Source: Cryptomeria japonica
Lineage: Eukaryota > Streptophyta > Pinopsida > Cupressales > Cupressaceae
Direction of reading: 5' to 3'
DNA: 64,000 bases
Assembly (NCBI RefSeq): GCF_030272615.1
Contig: NC_081413.1
Coordinates: 145,986,476 to 146,050,475 of the forward strand
This document shows, in pieces, positions 1 through 10,693 of the stretch. The position numbers and the translations under genes are program-made. The notes under the pieces were generated by a model. That model made no database searches. It had not been told where the DNA came from and saw only the letters and a list, made by a program, of their open reading frames with translations. Numbering within the stretch: the stretch's first letter is position 1; each line of letters begins with the position of its first letter.

Positions 1-474
1 TTTGGAAGCTAGACACAAATGCTGCATATTCTAGTGCAAGCTTGTCCAACAATTTGAATATCAATGGAGCATCCTTTTTGTCAATTCCACAATCCTTAAG
101 ATTTTCTCTTAGCTCATTTGCTTTGGTGACATAATCTTGGGATCCAAGTTGGTGAGCTCATTGTCAATCTTATAACCTCTGATTTCATTAACCATACAAT
201 TTCTGAAACATATCCCAAGCATCTTTGATTGTAGTACACTTTTCAATATGAAAGATGAGGTCATCTGATACATACTTGCGCAAAGTTCCAAGAGCCATGC
301 AATTCTTAGTGAGCCATTCTAATTGAGCATTAGGATCAACCTTAGGATCAGGTGGTGCTGCTATTGTTTCATCTATGTAATGCATGAGACCTTTTTCCAT
401 TAATTTGCTCCATACTTTAATTTTCCATGATGCATAATTATGTGGAGTTAAAGGTGGAAATTTATGAGGACTCA
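1..474 (-). pseudogene. Copia gag fragment (UBN2-like)
   Basis: Amino-terminal part of a Ty1/Copia gag. Reading leftwards from an ATG at 474 the protein begins MSPHKFPPL and contains NYASWKIKVW and later DAWDMFQKLYG, the pattern of plant Copia gag proteins (UBN2/DUF4219 type), which coat the element RNA. The frame breaks near 190: after FQKLYG there is a stop, and the continuation (NEIRGYKIDNELTN) is in another frame that soon stops again. It belongs to the Copia element (here Copia D) whose leader, primer site and 5' LTR follow to the right. The rest of the element lies beyond the left edge. It cannot be functional. Confidence 0.8.
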
Positions 475-1428
475 TTACAACAAAAATGAAAGAGCACAAG
501 GAAAGAGAGGCACAATCACACAAGACACCCCCCCAAATTCACTTAATCAAAGAACCCCCCCAAAAGTGATGATTTGACACTTTATACTTAGTGCATGTAA
601 AATGGGCCACTTGCAAAAAATGGCAAAGTGGACTTCTGATTTCAATTTTACAATTGCCTCAATAAGGCCAAAAGAGACTCAAACTAATAATATAAGAGAT
701 CTAAACCAAGATCCAAACAATTTACAAGTACCAAATAGGCCAAATAAGACCAATATCTAAAAGTACAATTTCTACTTAAAATCTCTAAAATCTGATCTTA
801 GATTATGAAAGTAGATGAAAAAACATGCACTTTAAAAAAAAATGGCACCTGAAAAGGAGGTCGTATGAGCTCAAACGAGGCCGTTGAAGTTTCAAAATTG
901 AGGATTGGATAGGTACAACTAAGAGAATCTGAAAATTCCGAAAAACCTATGCACCTAAACCAAAAAATACCACACCACTGTGAAGAGCACAAAAAATTAG
1001 CCCAAATCAAGAAAACATTGCACCAAAAAGGAGCAAAATTGAGCAAGTTATGGGCCTCCAAAATTGACCCAAAAATCCAAACTGCTCAATGGAGAGGGGT
1101 CTAAAAAATTCCAAAAAAAATTAGAAAAATAAATAAATTTCAAACTAGAAAATAATTTTTAGAAAAAAAAATAATTTTATTTTTTTGAAAAAAATCCAAA
1201 AATTCCGTACCATACCACCCGAATTGGGCAAAAAATTTCCTCTACACCCAAGAATCGATTTTTGCCAAAATAGGTCGAATTTATACTCGATTTTTATGGA
1301 AACGGCCTCCCGGATGTAATGGTGAGGTCAAAAACACTCCAAGATGCCTCCAAAAAGTGAAATTCCTCAGATCCAAAAATAGAATTCTTCCACGATGTCT
1401 CCAAAAACCAATCAATGAAGCCCCAATG
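475..1428 (-). other. Copia D untranslated leader
   Basis: About 950 bases between the primer site and the gag start, with no recognisable coding sequence. The stretch is AT-rich with A/T homopolymer runs around 1090-1200. Long leaders occur in several plant retroelements. I see no further structure in it. Confidence 0.6.
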
Positions 1429-1440
1429 GCTCTGATACCA
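1429..1440 (-). promoter_or_regulatory. Primer-binding site of Copia D
   Basis: On the minus strand this reads TGGTATCAGAGC, complementary to the 3' end of plant initiator methionine tRNA, the usual primer of Copia reverse transcription. It directly abuts the LTR starting at 1441, which fixes the element's orientation. Confidence 0.9.
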
Positions 1441-1886
1441 TGTGAGATTATGCCAAGATCAAGGGCACAATGAAAAGTATAAAATTAGAGACAAAAGAAT
1501 GACAAGAACAAACTGTATTCTCATCAATATGCAAAATGATCAACTGGATTCACCAATACAATGAATATAGGCTTGCTTATATAGGCAAGGCCATATGGAT
1601 GTACGAGCACACAATCATGACATGTGGCTCAATGAGAAACAAGGGTAGGTAATAAATACTAGGGGTAGATAGGAGAAATAATCTAATATTCCACAAGAGG
1701 TGGATGACCCACCGAATGTGGAGTGTAACAACAAAACAAGACCACAAAAGGTGGAATTTCTCCTACAAGCTCTATCCCTATGTGCACACTTCCCTAAGTG
1801 TCTCAAATCCAAACTACGAAGAAATGCATTATCGTAAGTTAACTTAATTAAAGTGTATTAATATCCATAATGAATATTTATTTACA
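1441..1886 (-). mobile_element. 5' LTR of Copia D
   Basis: A 446-bp LTR with TG...CA ends: plus-strand text starts TGTGAGATTATGCC next to the primer site and ends TATTTACA, so the minus strand starts TGTAAATAAATATTC. It interrupts the Gypsy A reading frame immediately after a KEFLLSKDIVG motif, so this Copia element jumped into Gypsy A. The partner LTR and second target-site copy lie off the left edge, so the duplication cannot be checked. Confidence 0.85.
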
Positions 1887-2388
1887 CCAACAATATCTTT
1901 GCTGAGCAAAAACTCTTTTACTGTAGGATGAGCAACCATAAGCTGAATCTTATTGTGAGAAAGCATGTGCCTAAATTTCTTAATGCTTCTTATTATTGCT
2001 AACACATGCTTTTCTACAAATGAGTATCTAGTCTCATAATCATGCAAAATCTGATGAAAGAAAGCAACTGGGTGTTCTAAGCCTTCATCATTTTGCTGAC
2101 ACAACATTGCAGAAATAGTATCCTCACTCCCAAAAGCATATAGAATAAAATATTTCTTAAAATTAGGATTAATGAGAGTAGGGGCTGCTGCAATTGCTTC
2201 TTTAATCTCTTCAAAACTATTCTTACCTTCATTGGTCCACTGAAAAGGAATGTTTTTCTTAAGCATGGCTATAAGTGGCTGCATCAATGTTGCAATATTA
2301 GGAATAAACCTTTTGATAAAGTTAATCCTACCTATGAAACTCTAGAGTCCCTTTTTATGTGTTGGTAATGGCAATGCAAGTATGGTTG
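1887..2388 (-). pseudogene. Gypsy A reverse transcriptase end and degenerate RNase H
   Basis: Continuation of the Gypsy A polymerase interrupted by element 1. It starts (high coordinate) with LALPLPTHKKGL, then SFIGRINFIKRFIPN, the conserved end of Ty3/Gypsy reverse transcriptase, and continues into the Gypsy RNase H region (FILYAFGSEDTISAMLCQ, HDYETRYSFVEKHVLAI, KEFLLSKDIVG). The usual first catalytic aspartate (YxDAS in active enzymes) is absent: the site reads YAFGSE, resembling the degenerate RNase H of the plant Tat lineage. One in-frame TAG lies in KGL*SFIG. Integrase would follow but is displaced by Copia D. Confidence 0.85.
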
Positions 2389-2749
2389 TGATCTATTATC
2401 ACTGTTTAAGAATTGGGTTTTCTTTTCCCATGATTGGCTTAGTTTTGAAAAATTTTGAGTTAGGTATGCTATTAGTTGCTTCAAATATGTTCTAGGACTT
2501 TACGGGTTAAGGGTTTAGTTTTTAATCGCTCAAATGTCTAATAAAAAACCCTCTAGCTTCTATTTCTGCATTACTTTATTCACTTAAGTAATGGGTCTTT
2601 AAGTCATGTAAAGTGTCCCTCCCTTGTTACTTGCCTAGGTAGTCGTTAAATAATTGTAAAAATTTATGCCTATCTCTTATGCCTTTTCCTAAATGTTGTT
2701 GGGTCCCATAAGTATCACGCAACTCTCAGATAAATCTATGACATTCATT

Positions 2750-4120
2750 GTTTCGTTAGGCGAAGTTGCTAGTGTGTTAAGCTTTGCAAAATAACGAAAG
2801 GAAAAAGCAGCCTTGACCACATGCGTTGGCGGCCAGCTTAACTAGACTCCATCTCATTTTGAATCCAATGGCTCGCATGGATTTGCAGCCAAAATAAGCA
2901 AGTAAGTTACCTTTCACGAAATGGTGAAAAGGTTTGGTGGGACCCTGCGATGAAGACTTCTCCTTTGTCTAAAAGGTGGTTAGTTTTGAAAGAGATCAAC
3001 GGCCTGCGTTGTTTTGTGGCCAAGAGATGCTTGTAGTTTACTCTTCATGAAATGGCGAAAGGTTGATGGGCCTGGGCAAGGAGTTTTATAAGAGGCATAA
3101 CAGATGCACAAGTCCTCGAGATCTAATGGCCAATGTAGTTCCACAAGATAAAGATGCTCAGAAAATAGCTTTCACGAAGTGGCGAAAATGACATGGCATT
3201 CCAAGTCAGCAATCCAGCGTTTAAGTGGCAAGTAAAAAGGTGACATGTGGCCGAAAATCAAAGTGTTCAGTGAGTTAAATGTGAGGATTAAGGGTTGGTG
3301 GGCCCACAACACAGGCAAGGCATAAAGGTAAAGGCCGATCAACTCTGCTTTGATCCAATGGTTCTCGTGACTTCATGGCTACAAACCAACTGGAGATTAT
3401 TGTTCATGAAGTAGCGAAAGATAGATGAAAGTCACATGAGGGCATGACATGGCATGATAGTTGCTGCCTTTTGCGGGGCTCAATAATGATGTGTCAAGTG
3501 ACACATGGTTTTTAAAGGTGACTGAGGGCCCACCTATGTGTAACCGACAGTTATGTGGAAATAGTGAAGTAAGACACGTGGCAGACTTAGAACTGAACCC
3601 GAAGGAGCTTCTAGGGCTAATGGTCGAGTGCCATGTGGCATTTGTTAACTAGTGAACAAGTGGGGTAAGTAGTACCTGGATAAAGGGCCCACTTAAAAGG
3701 CATTCATCTCAAGATTGATCCAACACTTCTCGTTGTTTCATGGCCCAATGATGAAAGTGAATTAACCTCTGTGAAATAGCGAAAACTATTAGCTGTCAAG
3801 ATGAGGCACGATTAGTTAAAAATGTTGAGGGTCCCAGTCGGAGTTAAAGGCCGAGTGATTAGAGTTCCATCTAATGCTTGGCACGGCTTCGTGAAAGGAA
3901 AATGCTTGAGGGTTAAGGCCCATGAAGTAGTGAAAGGATTTTTAGCTCGTTGCCAGATGAGGAAAGGTAAAAGGGTAAAGGCAGTGCAAGTTTGATATGA
4001 TCTAGTGGCCAGCACAATTTCACTAGATGAACGTGCAAGGATGTTATGCTCTGTGAAATGGGGAAAGAGCGGAAAAGAAAATACACAAGTGTGTTATGAC
4101 CCATTGGAGCAAAATTTTTG
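2750..4120 (+). repeat. Diverged repeat array in element 1 leader
   Basis: Imperfect repeats built round two recurring words: a GATCCAATGGC-like word and a CACGAAATGGCGAAAGG-like word, usually followed by GTGGGCCC-like text. The second word recurs near 2917, 3048, 3174, 3406, 3771, 3924 and 4049, with unit spacing of roughly 110-370 bp. The same words occur in the leaders of elements 2 and 4. No reading frame crosses the array. Function unknown. Confidence 0.6.
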
Positions 4121-4345
4121 AATTCTTCTATGAATTCAATTCTGAAAGGATAGGCGAAGCATGCAGTGTCAATGTTGTAGTTAGGAGCCCAATTGCCATA
4201 TATGGTCTCACATCAATTGAATGTAGGCATCATTTTGAAGAGTTGTTGTGAAGAAGAGAGTGCAAAGTAGATTTCTTCAAGCCAAGAACAGGTTCTCTCG
4301 TACTTTTTCTTAGCAATCACTTGACAGTTTGTTTGAATTGGGGTT

Positions 4346-7300
4346 TTGATCTGTTTTGATGATTTCCTCAAGCAATTAACCATGTCAACTAATGTGGCAG
4401 CTAAGGTTAAAGAGCTAGTGCCAAAAGCTCCTTGTTTAAGAATAGGAGATGAATTGTATGACAAAGGCAATTGGCTGAGAGACCCGCAGATAGGGTTGTC
4501 TGGGTTGGGTTTGTTTAAAGTTAGATTTGGTATGAGACACTCCTCAGCCCCAATGAACAACATTTGGGAGTTGGATGTAGGAAAATTGGTAGTTCCTGGA
4601 GTGTTCATGGATGTAGACCTTCTAACTTAGGTTGCACACAATTATGACCCAATTACAAAGAGTATTAGGGACATAAATGGAAAAACCCTCATTGAGATTA
4701 ATGATGAGGAGTTCAGAAATGCATTTGGGCTTAGTGAAGTGTCCAACAATTTGGAACCCATCAATTTCAAATCATTGGCTCAGGTTTACAATGCATAGAG
4801 GAATCACCTTAGGAATGGGCCTCTTAAAGAATTCTTTGTTAAAATAGGTGGATTATCTATTGTAGGACCAAATACTATGGAGCCTTTCTCCTTAAATCTA
4901 TTCACTCTGCCAAATTTTTGGAGAAGATGCTGAAGCAAACATGCCAACTCATTACATGCTAATGATTGCTCAAATTTTAAATCCTTCTCTAGCAGTGACA
5001 TTTGATTATGCACCCTATATCGCTGATGCCATCCATGAAGGTTTGATAGGGATAAAAAATGGAAAAGTGGATAGGCCTTTTGGATGGTACTCCCTCCTCA
5101 TGTACCTGTTTTTATTTAAGGGTGGAGATTACTTTGCAAATGGAATGGATCTAGTAAAAGAAAAGGATGAAGAGAATATGCCAGTTTAGTTGTGGAGCAC
5201 AATGTTACCATGGGATAAAGAATATGCTAGCTACTTAAGGTCTGATAAGTGCTTTGCATCCAAGATAAGGACTCTTTTATGCTTAGAAAATCCAAGAGTC
5301 CCTAAAGCTCTTTTAGAATTCCTTAGGCCAAAGGAATTTGCTGAGGATATAAAAGTTGTCCATAATTGGGGTGATATGTACTTGTACCCTATTTCCATAT
5401 TTTTTAGAGTGTATGGTTTCAGAGGTACTCCATTTTTGTTGCCCTACTAGGTCCCATTAAAAATAGGAATTGCAGAAGTCCTCGGGCAAACTGGAAGTGT
5501 GCAAGAGGCAAAGCTAATAGGTAGAGGTAAAGAGACCATTTTCCCTACAATAGCTATAGCACATTAGTTTGTGATAACTAAAGGGGGTTGGATGTGTTTT
5601 GAAGATTTCCTTCAACCCTATCATTTATCAACTACAGTATCAAGGTGTGCTGACCCTGAAGATTTCTTCAATGAAATGTTTTGGAAAAGGGCAGTATGTA
5701 GAGGCAGACCTCATCAATTTCAATTCCCTGAGGACCTAATAAGGAATGAGTTCGATTTGGATGAGCAAGAGTTGAGGAAAGAGAAATGGGTGGCCTACAA
5801 GAAGGCCTTAGATTTTGTGCACCAATTTGACACTAGCTATGATCCTTTGTCCAGTTTCCACCCCTTTCAAGAAAAGGCAAAATTCTTAATTATTTGTTTT
5901 GAAGATGTGATGCAAACATTGAAAGAAAAAAGGGAGGCTGTGATTAAAAATAATCCTGAGAAGGGAAAACTAGTTTTAACTAGGTCTACATCTGCCAAAA
6001 CAATCCCTCCAGGTGATTATGTGTTACATAAAAGGTCCAAATATAGTGTGTTAGTACCAACAACAAGGGAGCCTTCAACTTCAAAAGGCAAGAAAAAAAT
6101 AAAAGAAATCATTGATATTTAGGAGAGCCCAAAGAAGCAAAGGGTGGGAAAGAAAGTGCAATCTGATGATCTCTTGTATTCACCATATCAATCCCCTATT
6201 CATATAGGAGATGAACAAGCAACAACTGAACAACTGCTACAATTAGGCAGCCTTGGGGAGATAGCCTACACCTATGATGAAGTAGAAGAGGGAATGCCAG
6301 AAGAGCCCCTTAATGCTGAAATGAATATAACTATTGATGAGTTCAAAGGCTAGGAGCTGGATCCTGATGTTAAACAAGCCAGTGAATATTTCTTGGCTAA
6401 TAGCAACTTTGTCACATCAGGAGCTTTCATGCAATTTGTGTGGAAGTAGGATATTGATCATTTCAATGCTAGATGTGAGAAGAGGAAGAGTGAGTAGCCC
6501 CATAAGGATCTGGTTGTGGTGGAGGAAGAAATAAAGCAAGAGATGATTACTGAGTTCAAGACCATTACTCCTGAGCAAGGAAGAGACATGTTAGCAAAGG
6601 CTAGTGTACTTATTCTCCCTAAATGGGACATAACAGATGCCTTGGTTTTAGAGGTAGTAAGGAAAGAGACTAAGCCCATGGAAGGAGATACCTTCAGCAA
6701 GAATGATGTTGCTTTCATCATGTGGTCCTTGAAAAGAGATGAGAATAAAAAGAAAAGGGATACTCCAGGGTCAAGTTACCTTGGAGGTATGATAATGAAA
6801 AGAATACAAAGCACTGGGGTGGTGGAAGCTGCTAGCACTGTTCTAGAGACTACAAAGTTTAGTGTTGCAGTAGCAGAAAGAGAGGCAAAGGAAAAAGAAG
6901 ATGTCCAAGCTAAGTTGGAGACAGTTTTAAAAGCTTATAATAGTACCAAGGAGGAGGTAAGGGGTAAAGATAGCATCATTTCCAAACTAAAAAGCCAATT
7001 GGCAGGATAATACCATCAAGGTGAGTCCTTAACATTAATGATCTCCTCTTCTCCTGTAAGGCCTCCACCTACCAGCCCCACTATTGAATTCCCACCATCT
7101 CTAGCACCTTCTAGTTCCCAGTTGATTGAGATCACTCCCAATGAATTGGAGAAGCTAAAACAGGCTTAGGCCCTGTATGCAAAAAAATATGAAAAGAGAG
7201 TAGGGGCTACAATTTTTAGTTTTGCTGACACCATAGGGTCCTCACTAATGTACAACAACATGAGTAAGATTTTGGACATCTGGAATGATCTAAATGTAGA

Positions 7301-7892
7301 CAAGGTTGTTCTAATGCCTATTTTTGATAAGTGGAAACCCAGAGAGCGGGATATAGAAATTATTTGTGTATCCTATGATGAAGCAGGGGTTGACCCCATT
7401 ATTAAATCTACTTATGATATGACAAAGGATTTAGTAAAGTTAGTAGAAGGAGTAGATAATGTAGATAGAAAGATCAACTTGTATAAAAAAGAGTACACTG
7501 ATCAACTTTTTGAATTACTCCCAGGGGTTTTTGCCAGTCCAACTCAATTAAAGGACAAACAAATATGGCTTAAGGAATTAGAAGCCAAATTGTCATTAAG
7601 AATAAAAGGAATTATTAATTCAGAGGATGCCTCCATATTTATCAAAACAATTGAGGAAATTGAGAAAATCAAATCTCATTATGGTTTTCTAAATTTAGAG
7701 GTTAACAAAATGAGGAATTCTTGGAAAAGATTAGCAAAGACAAAAGGAAAAGTGATTAACTTCTCGTGGCCTATTGATGATGTATACCAGGAGTGGACAA
7801 GAAAATATGCAGTATTAGATGAAGAGAAATTAGAAGAGGTTGCAACATAACAACAAGTAGAAGAAGCCACGGATGTTGAAAAGGACTTGTAA
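4346..7892 (+). pseudogene. ORF X of element 1, long coiled-coil protein of unknown function
   Basis: A protein of about 1,180 residues that I do not recognise. The frame is traceable from DDFLKQLTMSTNV (about 4360) to a TAA at 7890, broken by one frameshift near 4930 and 12 in-frame stops (ten TAG, two TAA). The end is supported by element 2, which stops at the same TAA after KKDL. Visible regions: a basic start (KELVPKAP), a globular part with GKLVVPGVF (about 4580) and WGDMYLYPISIFFRVYGF (about 5370), a basic low-complexity part (SKGKKKIKEI, about 6090), GAFMQFVWK (about 6430), charged helical stretches likely to form coiled coils (6870-7000 and 7400-7700), and a Trp-containing end (FSWPIDDVYQEW). 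No zinc knuckle, protease or polymerase motif is present. True start uncertain. Confidence 0.6.
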
Positions 7893-8833
7893 CTGCATTT
7901 GGAAAAGGTTTTGTAACTAGTTCTGGAGAGAAGTAATGATTGTAACAATTTCCCTAGGGAAGTCCGAAGCTATGTATGCATCCATGTTATTATAAATGGA
8001 TACCAGGACTAGTAAAAAAGAGGATCGCAAGGAATTGTAAGGAAACACTATAGAAATTTATCTAAGCTTTTTTCTAAGTCTTAATGGAGAACATTCAAGT
8101 GTTTTTGTAATACTTTCTGAAATAATATCAATACACAGATGATCGGTTTTGAGCTTAGACTTTGTGTTGTCTTCAAGTATGATTGCAAATATTTACTGTT
8201 TCATTCTGAGTAATCTAGGGTTATTCCTTTTGAATATGGGTTGTAAGGCGACTTCAAGTAGACGTGCTTCTTAGATTTTCTCTTCAAGAGGGGAATTAAA
8301 CATGCGGGAATCATTTCTATCAGTAAATTCTTTGTGGGATACTCTGAATTTGATAAATGCAATTTAATTTGGTATGAGTAAAATTCTTACGTATGTCAGG
8401 CGTATGTGGGGATCTCTAGAAGCCGAGTAGATAGGATGTGTGGAGATATTTGATTGTGGGAGTATTGTTTAAACTTAGATGACTCTGTGGCCTAGATAAG
8501 GCATTGGTATCTATTGTAGTTGTCCTTTTTCACATCTTGTAGGTCAATACTAAACATGAATATAAGCTTTCTTTCTTTGTTTTAGTTAGTTTTGAGGCGA
8601 TAAGATTCATAGGTTTTTGGATTGGTTTACTGTGGATTTGTCTTTTGAAAGTGTGAAGTCAATTCACATAAGCTATACCCGCTTGAACTTTGTACAAGTT
8701 CGAAGTGTAGAGGGTTGCAAAACCTTGTCATATGTTGCTTTGAAAGTTTCCTTATCTTTGATCTCTCTTCTACAAATAGAGTTTATCACATTATTATAAG
8801 GGTTTTGAGGGGAATCAGATTTTGAGAACAACA
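7893..8833 (+). other. Element 1 tail with TATA-like box
   Basis: Non-coding. A TATA-like box TTATTATAAATGG lies near 7990, followed by GGATACCAGGACTAGTAAAAAAG, and further down GGCCTAGATAAGGCATTGGT (about 8490) and GAAGTGTAGAGGGTTG (about 8702). The same ordered blocks occur in elements 2, 3b and, less clearly, 4. A promoter followed by about 0.85 kb ending in CA is what the U3-R-U5 part of an LTR looks like. Confidence 0.5.
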
Positions 8834-8838
8834 TGAGC

Positions 8839-9560
8839 CTCTAAGGATCTATTGAAATCCCATGCTTTGAAATAATATATCCCAACAACTTGCCTTCATG
8901 AACAAAAAATATGCTCTTCTTGGGATTTAATGAAACTCCATATTCCCTCCATCTCTCAAATACCTGTCTGAGATAGTCAAGATGTTCATTAGCCATTTTA
9001 GAAAAAAAATGGTTACATCATCTAGGTAAACCAAAAAAAACTTGTTAATCAGGCCTTGAAATGCCATATCCATTCAATGTTGAAATGTTTCCCCTGCATT
9101 GGTCAGTCCAAATGGCATTTGATTATAATCCATTGTACCCCACTTGGTGGTAAATGTTGTTTTGTACTGATCTTCTTCTTTAACCAGAATTTGGTTATAT
9201 CCTGAATAACCGTCAACTAATAAGAATCTTTCTGATCTTGATACAACCTGCAAAATTTTCTCCATTGAGGGTAGTAGGTAATGGTCTTTTAGGGATGCTC
9301 TATTTAGGTTTCTAAAATCAACACATAATATCATTTCACCATTCTTCTTCCTAACAGGAACTAGATTGGTTATCCAGGATATGTGCTTGATTGGAAATAT
9401 GATGTTTCCTTCAATCACCTTATTTAACTCAGTACTCATAAGATGTTCTAATTTTGGATTAAGAGGCCTTTGTTTCTGCCTTACTAGTTTTGCATTATCT
9501 ACCAGCTCTATTGTATGCTGGGCTAAATGAGGATCAAATCATTTCAAATATTCATACATC
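8839..9560 (-). pseudogene. Gypsy A reverse transcriptase
   Basis: Ty3/Gypsy reverse transcriptase, which copies the element RNA into DNA in virus-like particles. Reading leftwards: LNPKLEHLMSTELNKVIEG, WITNLVPVRKKNGE, CVDFRNLNRASLKDHY, FLLVDGYSGYNQI (first catalytic Asp), MPFGLTNAGETFQ, then FLVYLDDVTIF with the YxDD active site near 9020, and LLGYIISKHGISIDP at 8850. All core motifs are visible, but the frame carries TGA stops near 9073 and 9540, a TAG before the insertion, and is cut by element 1 at 8838. It continues at 2388. Confidence 0.9.
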
Positions 9561-10693
9561 CATGCAAATATGTCATTGAATTCTTGACAAAGTTTTACAA
9601 AAGCATGTTTTTCTTTAGGGGTACATACCTTCCCAATTTTCAGTAGCTTGTTCTTGAATATTTCAATAGGTTCATAATATTCTTCCTTAACAAACATGTT
9701 TCCTTTATCCTTCTTGAAATGATCATATGTATTAAAAATAGATTCAAGGGTTACTAGACCCTTGGGCATCTTGTAAGTTTTCAATTGGAGAAATTGATTT
9801 TCATATTGATCATTGAACTTATGCTGATTTCCAGCAAAAAACTCATCTTCTCCAATTAGGAAATTAGTAATCTCCTCATTTGAGTCAAAAACTTGCCAAT
9901 TAACAGTGTTATTTGGAACTAAGGGCCTTACTACAACTTTAACATACTGTTGTCTATCAATATTTCCTACCTCATTTGGTATGTCAAATTGAGCACCCAA
10001 GGCAACAAGCCTATTTGCTTCTCTATTTTGACTTCTAGGTATGGACAATAGATTGAATGCATCAAAATATTCAATTAAATCCCAATTTCTATGCTTGTAC
10101 ATCTTCAAAACATCATTTTTAGTGACATGGATATTCCTTACTTGGTTCACAACTAGTTCACTATCACCAAAAACTTGTAACCATTTAACTTTTTTCTACC
10201 TAGCTCATTCTAAGCCATGTGCTAATGATTCATACTCAGTTGTATTGTTTGTATAGCTAAAAGAAAATATGAAAGTAGTATAGTATCTAATACCTTTAGG
10301 TGAAACTAGCATAACACCACCTCCAAAACCATTCTTACCTCTTGAACCATCAAAATAAAGCTGCCAAACCTGATTTTTCTATTATTCTGACTACTGGTCA
10401 AGTGGAATATCCTCTTTTTCAAGCTTAGGAATAACATAATCCTCCTCATGAATCATATAAACACCAAGACCTATTTCATCCATGCTGATGAAAGGATCCT
10501 CTACAATATTATGGGTTGCCCACTCATCCAAATTCACATCAGGTATGCCTTGAACAGGTGTATCTAGATCCTGGATAGGTGGTAACTCCTCATGGTCTCT
10601 GATGGTAAGATCTGCATTTATAGGACTTGGGGTATATGTTTCTAAGTGGCAAGTGGCTTGGGGTTCTAAATTAATGGTAACCTTAGTACCATA
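9561..10693 (-). pseudogene. Gypsy A extra RNase H domain upstream of reverse transcriptase
   Basis: Between protease and reverse transcriptase lies a complete-looking RNase H fold at about 9990-10375: WQLYFDGSRGKNGFGG (first Asp), NNTTEYESLAHGLE (Glu), FGDSELVVNQV (second Asp) and NREANRLVALG, where active enzymes usually have ADxLA, so the last acidic residue is replaced by Asn. It resembles the archaeal-type RNase H that plant Tat Gypsy elements acquired in addition to their own. An acidic linker (10376-10693) joins it to the protease; a second linker (9561-9990) leads to reverse transcriptase. Stops near 10200 and 10380 break the frame. Confidence 0.8.

Larger units (their letters stand above)
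2394..8833 (+). mobile_element. Element 1: ORF X-carrying element inserted in Gypsy A
   Basis: A 6.44-kb insertion that splits Gypsy A. It begins TATTATCACTG and ends TTTTGAGAACAACA. Element 2 begins TGTTATCACTA and ends GAGACTAACA, so the ancestral ends were probably TG...CA. Flanking bases tgatc (2389-2393) and tgagc (8834-8838) match at 4 of 5 positions, a decayed 5-bp target duplication. Removing the element and one copy restores the Gypsy A frame exactly (DP*RLTTILALPLP). Layout: repeat-rich leader (2.75-4.1 kb), ORF X (4.35-7.89 kb), TATA-like box near 7.99 kb and an 0.85-kb tail. I find no direct terminal repeats inside and no gag, protease, polymerase or integrase. Confidence 0.75.

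Noticed and set aside
1429-1440. tRNA gene suggested by a tRNA 3'-end complement (also at 22458 and 44785)
   Set aside because: Only the primer-complementary bases are present, at LTR borders; no cloverleaf sequence surrounds them.
4346-7892. ORF X as a functional host gene
   Set aside because: Twelve in-frame stops, a frameshift, and insertion as part of a unit with target duplication inside Gypsy A.
2394-8833. Helitron
   Set aside because: No TC start, no 3' hairpin with CTRR, no A-T insertion site and no Rep/helicase; a near 5-bp duplication is present instead.
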